A DNA stretch of 64,000 nt from Nilaparvata lugens (Eukaryota; Arthropoda; Insecta; Hemiptera; Delphacidae). A model generated the notes under the pieces. That model ran no database searches, was not told where the DNA came from, and saw only the letters and a list, made by a program, of their open reading frames with translations. The stretch spans positions 37,870,368 through 37,934,367 of the forward strand of contig NC_052507.1 of the NCBI RefSeq assembly GCF_014356525.2, read 5' to 3'. Positions 38,477 through 48,850 of the stretch are shown here, piece by piece. A program made the translations under genes and the position numbers. Every line of letters starts with the position of its first letter. Position 1 is the first letter of the stretch.

Positions 38477-38893
38477 TAATTATTCCAATTGAATAGATTT
38501 CATTTTGTACCACATCTTATATCATGTTATACACTGGGCTAGGCAATATCAGGTCATTATTATAATTTATTATAATTTACAAATTTTGTTGCATTCTAAC
38601 ACATATTGTATGTAAATATATTGATCTATTATAGCATCACTGATTTATCTTGTTTATTGAAAGGATTTGATTTTAGTTGTTAATGTATATACTGTAATGT
38701 TAATTAATAATAAGTAAGTAGTCAAAGTACGGCTGCTCCTTCCCCAAGCTCGAGCTTGCTCTTTTGGGGAAGTAGTTCCTTATGTTTATTTGTATTTCCT
38801 ATTGATTCATTTTGTTGTTATATTTCTAAATTGTGAATTATTTTAATGCTTTTTCAAGGAATAAATAAATAAATAAATAAAAAAAAATAAAAT

Positions 38894-39401
38894 TGTAGGA
38901 TTTCCAGCAATAATAAGTCCATTATTATTCCATATTAGGAATAAGTATTGCAACTTTACAACTGTAAATAAACCTTAGTTGCTTCATCATAAAAACGAAA
39001 TTTTCAAATCGTAATACCTTTTGATACTTTTGATGTCAATTCTCAGTTTCCTGATAGATGTAGGATATTATTCTACGAATCAATATCCTGTTACAAATCA
39101 ATAACTTTTATCAATTTCACACATTCACATTTTACATTTTCTTGATCTATATATACATTGAGCTTTTCTCATAAAAACTAAATTGTTCATTTATTTCATT
39201 AACGATGTTGCTTATGGAATTAATTACATGATTACTTTCATATGATGATAACATCATACGTCGTTCTGAAAATCCTTCAAGGATAAGCAGTATCTACCTT
39301 CAAAGTTCATATGCTTTTTTTATGAAGGAAGTTTCCATTATTTAGTTTTCAACAAATCAGAAGTTATAATAATTATAAAATGTATTTTGTCTGAATCGCA
39401 G
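38894..39401. other. Unassigned spacer
   Basis: AT-rich DNA between the LINE tail and the second palindromic array. No feature seen. Confidence 0.5.
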
Positions 39402-39662
39402 TAGGATGTCCTCAACTGTCGCCTGCTGCAAGCGAGTCTCTAATTTTTGTACAGGCCCGACAGTCGAGACCAGCGACATTCGAGGCCAGCGACGGTAGAG
39501 GACTCCTGAAAAAGAGGCCTCAAATGTCGCCTGCGTTAGGCGACAGTTGAGGCCACTCTAATTTTTGTACACTCCCGACAGTCGAGGCCTACGACCGTAG
39601 AGGACTGTAAAACAGTCCTCTACGGTCGTAGGCCTCGAATGTCGTCGGTCTCGACTGTCGCG
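39402..39662. repeat. Palindromic repeat, downstream array, inverted at a perfect hairpin
   Basis: Same unit as 33880-34225, including the hairpin at 39517-39553 (GCCTCAA...TTGAGGC). The array then reverses: 39582-39608 is the exact reverse complement of 39612-39638, with a three-base AAA loop. The reversed part continues CGTCGGTCTCGACTGTCG. The array therefore folds back on itself at 39610. Confidence 0.9.
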
Positions 39663-39827
39663 CCCCCGTTCAAAGAATGTAACTGTTCTGATTTTAATTT
39701 ATGATTTTTTGTAATAATTGTTTTACTTTTTTGAGCATGGTTTATCTTTAATTGTATTTTTAGGTTTCTACCAATTTCTTTAAATTCTTTTCTTAACCTA
39801 GACCACGTAACATAGTTGCGATTAAGG

Positions 39828-39828
<1 letters not shown>

Positions 39829-39875
<47 letters not shown>
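39829..39875. repeat. (TA)n microsatellite
   Basis: An uninterrupted TA run of about 47 bases. It precedes repeat F by about 20 bases. Confidence 0.95.
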
Positions 39876-39877
<2 letters not shown>

Positions 39878-39892
39878 CATAATTATATTTTA

Positions 39893-40032
39893 GAAAACGA
39901 GTTTGGACTGTTTTGGAATAGGATACGGGTTTGTTTGGAATTGTTTTAATGAAACTATGTAGATTGGGTTGATTGAAATGGTTTTGGATACACCGTGAGT
40001 TCATCCAAAACACAGCTCAAAACACCCGTTTC
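39893..40032 (+). repeat. Repeat F, copy 1
   Basis: Contains GGAATAGGATACGGGTTTG, AATGAAACTATGT and ACCGTGAGTTCATCC in the same order as at 50700-50846. This is a dispersed non-coding repeat of unknown type. Confidence 0.75.
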
Positions 40033-40102
40033 AACTGCGCCACTCTTTACGTTTTAACTGCGCCACTCTAAGCATCTTTTCAACTGCGCCCCTCTTTAAA
40101 AA
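40028..40102 (+). repeat. Three iterons of an AACTGCGCC motif
   Basis: TTCAACTGCGCCACTCTTTA, then TTTTAACTGCGCCACTCTAA, then TTTCAACTGCGCCCCTCTTT: three related units spaced about 25 bases apart. Not seen elsewhere in the window. Confidence 0.7.
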
Positions 40103-41582
40103 ATGAATGTATGTGGTATTTTAACCTTTTCTATCGCCTTCTGTTTTGTGGCCTGGGAGGGTAAGTAGTATTGAATTGTAGTATTTTGAGTTAGATAGTA
40201 TATTTTTACGTTGGAATCTCCGTAAGATATGGTTTTACATAATAATATTTTGTCATTTGAAATTAGTACAGTTGAAATTTCGCGATTTAAAGTATACTGT
40301 AAAAAAAATTTTTTTTTCAAATTTATTCATTCTCAAGTGGAAAGTTTAACTCAAAATATGTTACTTGGAAATTCGATTTTTTAAACTTTGTCTAAGAATT
40401 TGAAGTTTTAACGAAAATAAATAATTAGTGATAATTTATTTTAATAATTTAGAAAGTAATATGGAGGATAAATATATTTGTTCTGTAACGATTGATCTAA
40501 TTTATTGTCTTGCTACAAGTAGTTTTCTCAAAAGTTAAAAATTTTTCCATATACTCTGTTTGTTATTTCATGAATTTTCCGTCATTTTTACAGTAATTAT
40601 TTATGCATCATTATGAAGTTTGTTTCTATTATAAAGTAGAACACTATGTAGTCAGACATTGAGTAGCCTACCAATATCAAAGCAATCATTACGTTGATGT
40701 ATTATCACTTTCGGTTTGGAAATTTCATAGTTTTTAAATTAATATTTTCTAGGGTATAAAATAATTTCCTAAATTTAAGAGAAGAAGTACGTTGAATTTT
40801 ATTATTTATAGTGTATGGGAACTAGAAAATGATTAAGTTTGAATCGTTACTAGTTGATTGTGAGTGTAATAACAGCAGTTTATTGTTCAAAACACTTCGC
40901 CTAAATTTTAACTCTCTTTTTCTAGTCTTTTGAGCTTTGACTAGAGTTTGTGTAATTTTTTTGAGAGTAAAGTTTGTAGCTATCGTAGTACCGAGGCCCG
41001 TCGTGAGATATCTTTTCTGTGTGATAAAAAGGATGCGATTTGGGTATACTAGCTTTAGTACAGATTGTTGTAAATCCATAGTTTACGAGTCCAATTTGTA
41101 TTACGTATTTGGATTGATAAATGGTATGTCATTTGAGGTTAGTCATTGGCATATTCTGTTTCTAGTCTTGGTTGACTGTTTTTGCAGTATGGGATGCGAA
41201 AATAGTATATTAAAGATCGCCTGTTATTATTGTTATTATAGTTATTTCTGGTGTCAACTTTACATTGTAGATTGAGTTTTTCTTTATATAATCAAATTTT
41301 GCTCTGTTAATTTCAATTTGTATCAGTTTTGTAGAATTTTCATTTGGAATTGTGGAATTTGTAGATATAACTAAGTAATTTATTGCGAGAATTGAAGGTT
41401 TATAACTGATAGAGAATTTTTAAATTTGACAAATTGTTGAAAATTAACAATTATAATTTGAATTTTGTTCAAAATTAAGTTTAGAAGTTTTCATAGAAAG
41501 TTTTAGAATAAAATACTGATGAATAATTTTGTTGTTTTTGATGTTTGAAATTCCTTAAAATTAATTTTAGTAGTGAGTTTTT
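40103..41582. other. Unassigned, no gene recognised
   Basis: AT-rich. The open frame at 40937-41275 on plus has a hydrophobic, Cys/Tyr-rich translation but no recognisable domain, and an overlapping open frame lies on minus. I do not call it. Confidence 0.45.
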
Positions 41583-42398
41583 ACTTTCCTTGCCCTATTT
41601 GGTAAATACCAAATATTAGGTAAAAAATCAAGGTACCCCAACTTCTGAATTTCTAAACGTTTCAAGGTCCCCTGAGTCCAAAAAAGTGGTTTTTGGGTAT
41701 TGGTCTGTATGTGTATGTGTGTGTATGAGTGTATGTGCGTCTGTGTACACGATATCTCATCTCCCAATCAACGGAATGACTTGAAATATGAAACTTAAGG
41801 TCCTTACAATATAAGGATCCGACACGAACAATTTCGATCAAATGCAATTCATGATGGCGGCTGGAATGGCGAAAATTTTGTCAAAAACAGGGGTTTTAGC
41901 GATTTTCTCGAATACGGCTCCAACGAATTTGATCAATTCTATACCTAAAATAGTCATTGATAAGCTCTATCAACTGCCACAAGTCTTATATCAGTAAAAA
42001 TTTCAGGAGCTTCGCCTCATCTATGCAAAGTTTGTTTTTAGATTTCCAATTATCAGGCTTCAGATACAATTTAAACAAAAAAAATTCAAATGGAACAGAT
42101 TGAGCATAAACATCTCTACAATTAATCTTCAGTAACATTTTCACCTTAAATTGAAAATAAGCTCTACATTGGAGAAAATGTGATTATTCAAATCACATTA
42201 AAATTATTGTTGATTCTATTAAATCATTCACTATAAAGAGATAGCAGACCTCATGTTTCTCCAGCGTTATTGCCCTGCCACCAGCTGGCTCAAATCTTTG
42301 AATAGTAGACTTGAGATGCGCGGGAACACTAGCGTCAGGTGATCAATTTCCATAACGGCAAGGAAAGTTGTGTTAGTGCGCCGCACCAGATTTTTTTT
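41583..42398 (+). repeat. Repeat family D, copy D4, with short terminal inverted repeats
   Basis: Begins ACTTTCCTTGCC (41583-41594), whose exact reverse complement GGCAAGGAAAGT lies at 42357-42368. The family end GCCGCACCAGATTTTTTTT follows. Inside are the diverged family blocks TCTGTGTACACGATATCTC, AAGGTCCTTACAATATAAGG and GATGGCGGCTGGAATGG, preceded by a degenerate GT stretch (41700-41745). This copy preserves a left end that D1 and D3 lack, and suggests a non-autonomous TIR element. Confidence 0.65.
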
Positions 42399-43298
42399 GT
42401 AGTAATCATGTATTTTGAAAATCAGTCATAGAGCTAAAAGTAGACTATAGTATTGGTATTACAGATTATGATTATTGTTATTCACAGATGTTTAGTAATT
42501 TAACTTAATATGATGGTAGACTGCATTATAACTTTATATTATACTATACTTTGAAATTAATTTTTCAAATAATATTATAATTTATTTTAGAGAAGGGTAC
42601 TCTGTAAAATTATTTTCATATCTATTTTATTTTAGTATGAGAAGGAATCTTATACCTGATTGAGAATTCTTATTGAGGCTCAGAAAATGAAATCTACTTT
42701 ACCGTAACTTTTCATTTGAGATGTTTATTAAAGGCAGAACGACTTGTCTAGACCGAGCGATATCAGATTACAGATAACGAGACAGTAATGAAAATTGTTT
42801 AGATGTTTTGTTTTTGAGAATTCATTGTAGACTAGCTAACTTAGATAACAGAAACTCGCTTAGTATAAGATTACAGTAGTATTCTCATTTTCAACTCTGT
42901 TAAAAATGTGATTGGAAAAATGTAAAATCTAGTTATTTCTAATTTATTGACAATTTTATTATTTTGGTAGACTGTTTGAATAAGTTCAGCGAATGGGAGT
43001 TAAACAAAAAGTTTTCTATAGAGCTTAATATTATCATGATTATGAATTGTTATTTGGAATTTATTTATTAGAATGGAATATAAGGTTATGCTGCGGCCAA
43101 TTATTAGAGAAGTTAGAGTTTTTTTGTGATAAAATATTTCAATTCAGGTGTTGAGCTATAACTTTAAAGTAATATATTGTAGTGTTCGTTTGATAGAAAA
43201 ACTTTGTGCAAATATAATATGATAATATTTTTGTGATGAAATCAAGTTTTGTGAAACCTGTTGACATTTGTAGTAATGAGATTTGTTGTTATAGAATA
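42399..43298. other. Unassigned
   Basis: AT-rich with no recognised feature. Confidence 0.5.
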
Positions 43299-43430
43299 TT
43301 TCGCACCTAGAGCAGAAAATGACATTTTTCCAGCTCGAAATCGGTTTTCAAGTTCGAGGCCGTAGGCCGAGGACTAGAAAAGATTGAGAGCCGGAAAAAC
43401 ATTTTTGCCTGTGGTGCAAACGATATTTTC
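43299..43430. repeat. Foldback (hairpin) element
   Basis: An imperfect palindrome of about 130 bp. The left arm AATATTTCGCACC...CATTTTTCCAGCTCGAAATC pairs with the right arm GAGAGCCGGAAAAACATTTTTGC...GGTGCAAACGATATT. The centre is itself palindromic: CGAGGCCGTAGGCCGAGG. This is probably a MITE-like hairpin repeat. Confidence 0.65.
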
Positions 43431-44883
43431 TCCACACTACAGGTATTGCTGACAAAATAAATAAAGAATACAAAATAAAGAATACTTGTTATCGTACCTA
43501 TCTCTTGATTTTAGTGGTAGAAGATTTGCAGTCAGCATTTCAGATTATATTAAAATTTCACTTGGAATATCACGGGCGTCGTCATCTTCAAGCATTTTTG
43601 AAAATTTGAAATTCGCTAATCAACAATGAATAATTGAATAAAACTGGTTGCGAAGCAAATGCTGAATTAGTTTGATTTGAAACTCGAACTGAAATCATGG
43701 CGACTTCAGCTGATGAAGAAAGTGGACACTCGCCCGATCTAGCGAATGACTTATCAACTAAGGACTTCCATGACCGGCTGGAAAGAGACCACTTCCTGGC
43801 CTAGACCGGAAAAGAAACCCTTTTCTGACATCAAACGAGAGTCGTCTGCAAACAAGGTCTTTCAGATTTAAGTAGGGACAGGAAAACAGCTGCTTTCTGT
43901 GCAGTGTGGCGAAGAGTTTTTTTTTTGAGATTTTTAGAGATGCTAGGGAATTGTATAAGTTTTTTGCACATTTCTTCTTGTTAGTCAGACATTGTAATAT
44001 CTTTGAGAGTAGGTAACTTTAGTTTTTATTAATATTCTGAGTAAAGTTCATTAATATTTAATAATGATAATTTAATATTTTTTCATTTCTATTAAGATGT
44101 GTACAAGAGAACAAAAAAAAACAAAATTATATAAAATAATATTAATTTCACTGTCTGAATAGTTAAGTGATGCAAAAGTCTGTACATAGCTAATGTTGTG
44201 AAAGAGAAAAAACAAAATATCTGAAAGGAAATAATTAGGTTCTCTCGTGGCAAAGTTTTTATGATTGATAGTAAATTTTGATGTTTATCTGAACTGGAGC
44301 AGATCAATGTTTTCTTGTAGGTAGACACAGTAAATTTCAGACAAACCCTTTTAAAACATCGGGTAGTCTGGAAGGTAGCCCTTTTTAATCGCATTAGCAG
44401 TCGCGTGTTTTATTTTGTACAACATCCAATTTTCCAAGTGTTATGTACTCTGTTTACTGTCAAAACATATTAATTAATCATATAATTACTTTTTCCATCT
44501 TCTTGGATTATTTTATGCCTATGAACATTTGGATGATTACAATTCCATAGCCCAATAAGGTACATCAAGCAAAGCCATCAATTTTGTGTTATTGTTTCGT
44601 TTACAGTCCCTGTCTTCCCCCATCTTATGCACAGTGAAACTTATGCACTGTCGCAACTAAATGGCACCTAAAGACTAAACCATTGCTCAGTTGATACTGC
44701 AACTCAGTGGAGTGATGGGGGGAAAGTTTTGAAATGCACAGGTGACTCATTCACTGACACCACCCCATTCAATAGTTTTGTGCAGCAAAAGAACTGACAC
44801 TGTAGTACTTTTTACCACACCGTGACTGCCGGAAGGTTAAGTTTGATCAAAATAATATTATTAGTTTATATTTGTCTCTCTCT
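43431..44883. other. Unassigned
   Basis: No gene or repeat recognised. The minus-strand open frame at 44092-44394 has no domain. Confidence 0.45.
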
Positions 44884-45195
44884 ATAGCGGTCGAACTAAT
44901 TCCTGATGTCAAACTAATTCCTGTTGTCGAACTAATTCCTGATGTCGAACTAATTCCTGATGTCGAACTAATTTCTGTTGTCGAACTAATTCCTGATATC
45001 GAACTAATTCTTGATGTCGAACTAATTCCTGATGTCGAACTAATTCCTGATGTTGAACTAATTCCTGATGTCGAACTAATTCCTGATGTCGAACTAATTC
45101 CTGATGTCGAACTAATTCTTGATATTGAACTAATTCTTGATGTTGAACTAATTTCTGTCGTCAAACTAATTCCTGATATCGAACTAATTCTTAAT
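44884..45195 (+). repeat. 18 bp minisatellite, 17 units
   Basis: Tandem units of the form GTCGAACTAATTCCTGAT, with variants at GATATT, GTTGTC and TTCTT positions. Because 18 is a multiple of 3, both strands stay open (VELIPD repeats on plus, SGISST on minus), but there is no sign of a real protein. It ends about 170 bp upstream of the esterase-type ORF1 and may be part of that LINE's 5' region. Confidence 0.92.
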
Positions 45196-45364
45196 TCTAT
45201 TTTATAAGCCAAACATCGTTTAGAGGTTATTTTGAGGTTAGGTTTTCGAGATTTAAAAATAAACATAGATAGTTTACTTGACTAAAATTATAACCTAATT
45301 AAAATCCTATCATTTATAAATCAATTATTATTATTGCAAGTAATATAATTTCTTAGATAGGAAG

Positions 45365-46480
45365 ATGAGCTCAAATAGAACACCGAAGGTTATTAATAGA
45401 AATGTAAACATAGCGGGAGTACTTACGCGTTCCCAAAACCAAAATTCAAAAACGCCAAAACCAAAAACCCCAGTTCCTCAAACTACTTTAGCCGAAAAAG
45501 TTGCTCAACTACAAAGTAGCCACACTAATTTAAAAAACCAATTAGAAGTAACTCTAAAAACGTCTGAGGAAGAAAGGTTAGGGATGGTAGAAGAAATTAA
45601 ATCTTTGGAACTGATTATAAAATTACAAGATGAAGACCATAAAAAAGAAATACTAAATCTAAAAAATCAATGTAGTCTAATGTCGGAGGAAATAAAGAAA
45701 CTAAAATCTAAATTTGATAATACTAAATGTATGATAGAACCTCCGTCCAAATGCAAAAAAATAGAATCTAACCTAAATGATGGGAAATGCTCTGAAAATG
45801 GTCGAAATAAAACGTACAGTGAGGTTTTGAAGACAGCAACCAAAAATATAGCTGAGGGAAATAAAGATAGGAAAGGGAGAGTTCTGCTACTGACGTCCAG
45901 TCATGGACGTGATTGCAGTGATCTCCTTGATAAAAGATTGAAAAATAAATTTGATGTCCAATGTTTTTTCAAGCCAAGTGCATCAATTAATGCAGTTGTA
46001 GAGTCAGCTAGGGAACAAACTAAAGACTTTGATGAAAATGACTATCTAATTGTACTGGGTGGCTCAAATAATATAAATGAACCTAACTTGAATCATCTTC
46101 CTCAAGTAACAGAAAAAATCAAGGAAATTGTGCCACTCAGCAAAAAAACAAACTTAATAATAAGTACTATTCCTAATAGGTTTGATAGGCCAGAGTTAAA
46201 TGAAGCAATCAATTCGACAAACAAATCAATCCATAATACAATCAACAGCCTAAAAAATAAGAATTCTAAACAACTGGGGATTTGTTTTCTAAATGAAAGG
46301 CTGAAAAGACATAACTTCACTAATCATGGGTTGCATCTAAATCGATCTGGCAAAGTAATATTTTGTAATAGATTGGCAGAGCTGATTGAAAGCCGTTTGC
46401 AATCCTCTGGTTTAAAAACAGTCAAAAAAACAAATAACGATTTTTTAGTAAATTGGCTCAAAACAGGGAAAGGGAAATAG
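45365..46480 (+). CDS. LINE ORF1 with SGNH-hydrolase (esterase) domain
   Basis: 371 residues and uninterrupted. Residues about 40-125 form a charged coiled coil. From about residue 172 there is an SGNH-like fold: LLLTSSHGRD (nucleophile block, Ser in SSHG), LIVLGGSNNI (the GGxN block) and NHGLHLNRSGK near residue 325 (the block carrying the catalytic His). Esterase domains in ORF1 are known from CR1-group LINEs; their substrate is not settled, and membrane lipid has been suggested. In the last block the usual Asp of D-x-x-H is replaced by His (HGLH), so I cannot say whether it is catalytically competent. The start at 45365 follows a 170 bp leader after the minisatellite and gives a clean MSSNRTPK N-terminus. 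The stop overlaps the ORF2 frame by about 28 nt. Confidence 0.82.
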   Translation: MSSNRTPKVINRNVNIAGVLTRSQNQNSKTPKPKTPVPQTTLAEKVAQLQSSHTNLKNQLEVTLKTSEEERLGMVEEIKSLELIIKLQDEDHKKEILNLKNQCSLMSEEIKKLKSKFDNTKCMIEPPSKCKKIESNLNDGKCSENGRNKTYSEVLKTATKNIAEGNKDRKGRVLLLTSSHGRDCSDLLDKRLKNKFDVQCFFKPSASINAVVESAREQTKDFDENDYLIVLGGSNNINEPNLNHLPQVTEKIKEIVPLSKKTNLIISTIPNRFDRPELNEAINSTNKSIHNTINSLKNKNSKQLGICFLNERLKRHNFTNHGLHLNRSGKVIFCNRLAELIESRLQSSGLKTVKKTNNDFLVNWLKTGKGK

Positions 46481-48824
46481 CTACAAATGCTAGAGATAGA
46501 GTAGCACAAGATGGTAAGGTTTTTAGTATTTATCATCAAAATATTCAGTATCTTCGCAACAAAATTGACAGATTAGAAGTATTTCTTAAACAGGAGGATC
46601 CTGACATTGTTATTTTCACAGAGCATGGCTTAAAAATAAAGGAAATAAATCAAGTTAGGATTCCAGGCTATTCACTGAGATCAGAATTTTGTAGAATAGC
46701 TCATAGAAGTGGTGGTGTATGTATATTCACTAGCAATGCTAAACATACCCAAACTTATGAACTGGATTTTGTTAAGAGATTTTCTGTTGAGATGGATTTA
46801 GAGGTGACGGGACTAAGGTTAAAAATTGATGATCGATTTGAGGTAGCAGTGTTAGGTATCTATAGGTCACCAAATGGAGACTGGCAAAAATTTTGTGAGC
46901 TGCTCCACACACTTTTGGAAATTACAACCGCTCGTTTCACAAATGTTATAGTAGTAGGAGATTTCAATACCGATTTTGCCAGGCAGGATAAAATGACAGA
47001 GGATATTAGAGATATTATTAATATGAATAATTTAGAAATTAAGGTCCACGAATATACAAGAGTAACTCGAACTTCACAGACAATTATTGATAATATCCTC
47101 ACAAATATAGAAGGTTGTAATGTCAGGTTAGGTAGCTCAGATCTATCAGATCATAACTATCAAATTTTAGATGTTAAGTTGCAGGGCCAGAATCCAAGCA
47201 GAAAAAAAACTTTTGTGAAAGAAATTCAGCAATATGAGCTAGGAAATATAAATTGTTTGAAGCAGGAACTGCTTCAAGAAAATTGGAGTAGTGTTTATAA
47301 CAGTTGTAACCTAAATTACAAATATAAGCAATTCATTGATACTCTAAGATTTCACATTAGTGTATGCTGTCCGATAAAAAAAGTCAAAGTAAAAAGTAAA
47401 TTAAACAAAGTAGATGAATGGATAACTGAAGATATTCTTACTCAAAGAAATATTGTTAGGGAAGCCTATGAGGAATTTAAATTAGTGAGGGATGTTCCGA
47501 GTGAAGTCAAATACAAATGTCTAAAGAAAAACTATGCAAAAGAAGTGAGGAAAGCTAAGTGTAAGAAAACAGCTGAAATATTAACAACTAGTACCAATTT
47601 TAACTCTGCTGTTTGGGAGGTAATTAATAGAAATAGGAGAGCAGCTCAAAAAGATACAGTTACTAATGTCCCTAGGATAATCGATGAACATGGAAATTAT
47701 ATGGATGATAGTATAGACATTTGTAACTTTTTCAATAAGTATTATCAACAGGTTGCATATAATCTCCAAAAGTCACTGAACACTAATACTTGTAATACAA
47801 CTACATTAAATGCTGAGCCAATTGAAAAGGTATTTAAATTTCATCCATTATCAAGAGATGAGTTGTCAAGAATAATAAAAAATTTGAATAACAAAAAAAC
47901 AGTAGGATTGGATGGGGTCTCAAGCAAAATTTTAAAAGAATGTGAAAATGAATTACTGGACCCTTTATTGCATCTCCTTAATACTTCACTAGAGCAGGGT
48001 ACCTGATGATCTGAAACAAGGAAAAATTTTGCCAATTTTCAAGAGCGGTGATTCTGAAAGAGTTGAAAATTATAGACCCATTAGTATTCTAAATGTAATA
48101 AGTAAAATTTTTGAAAGAGTAGTTTTAAATAGGCTATTGATGCACCTGGAAGAAATTAATTTCATATGTGATGAACAGCATGGGTTCCAGAAAGGGAAAT
48201 CTACTAAGACTGCAATAGTATCCCTTGTTGAAAGACTAATAGATATAATAGATTCAGGTGAGAAGGCAGCCGCAATATTTCTTGATTTATCCAAAGCTTT
48301 TGATTGTGTGAACCATAGAATATTATTGGAAATACTAAAAACTGTAGGTGTGAATGGTATAGAACTAAAATGGTTTGAATCATATCTCATAGGTAGAAAC
48401 CAGTGTGTTGAGCTTACCAAGGTGGATGGGAATGAAATAGTAAAAATCTCAAAAACTGGAGGTCCAGGCTGGAGTACCTCAAGGCTCAATTCTGGGTCCC
48501 TTACTGTTTCTGTTGTATGTGAACCAATTACCAAAAGAGTTAAAAGATCACAGAGCTCTGTTGTTTGCTGATGACACATCGCTTATCTTTAACAATTATT
48601 TATTAGATAGTCTAGAAATAAATGCTTTTACTGGAGTACAGTCAATTGTCCAATTCTTGAAGCAAAGGCAATTAACAATAAATAGTAAGAAATGTCAATT
48701 CCTACAATTCAAAAGTAAATATAATTCAGTAGAGGATAGAGAAATAAATGTGTTTGTAGAGGAAAATGAATTAGACCAAGAAGAGAAAGTAGCATTCTTG
48801 GGATTTTATTGGACAGGAAATTAA
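46453..48824 (+). pseudogene. LINE ORF2 (endonuclease plus RT), frameshifted and truncated
   Basis: The first 517 codons (to 48006) are open and hold a complete endonuclease: YHQNIQYLRNK, FTEHGL, YRSPNGDW, VVGDFNTDF and SDLSDHNYQ. They then begin the RT with KTVGLDGVSSKIL. There is no ATG near the start; the open frame begins at a TTG at 46453, inside the end of ORF1. A frame change near 48005 leads into KILPIFKSGD, NYRPISILNVISKI, HGFQKGKST and FLDLSKAFDCVNH (about 48280). Another near 48470 breaks the PQGSILGPLLF block. LLFADDTSLIF follows at about 48565, and coding similarity stops near 48850. The endonuclease looks functional on paper; the RT does not. Confidence 0.87.
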
Positions 48825-48850
48825 CATGGCATCCTTACATTGAGAGGATA

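Larger units (their letters stand above)
34226..38893 (+). mobile_element. Near-full-length CR1-like LINE with PHD-type ORF1
   Basis: Contains, in order, a short untranslated region, ORF1 (PHD finger plus RNA-binding-like domain), ORF2 (endonuclease plus RT) and a 3' untranslated stretch ending in AATAAATAAATAAATAAA (38861-38893). PHD-type ORF1 proteins are known in CR1-group LINEs. Both ORFs have several frameshifts, so this copy is not expected to be active. The 5' end is uncertain, because it is unclear whether the palindromic array at 33880-34225 belongs to the element. Confidence 0.85.
45196..48850 (+). mobile_element. CR1-like LINE with esterase-type ORF1, 3' truncated
   Basis: ORF1 is intact. 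ORF2 has an intact endonuclease half and a frameshifted RT half. The coding match ends at RKLTWHPYIERICN (about 48810-48853), where a diverged LTR begins. No RT C-terminus, 3' untranslated region or tail was found on the far side of that LTR, so the 3' end is lost by deletion or rearrangement. The 18 bp minisatellite may belong to its 5' end. Confidence 0.82.

Noticed and set aside
40937..41275. 112-residue hydrophobic Cys/Tyr-rich open frame as a membrane protein
   Set aside because: No signal or domain pattern, an overlapping open frame on the other strand, and AT-driven composition.
44847..45266. VELIPD / SGISST repeat protein
   Set aside because: An 18 bp minisatellite keeps the frames open on both strands. 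There is no leader and no neighbour logic, and it lies in the 5' region of a LINE.
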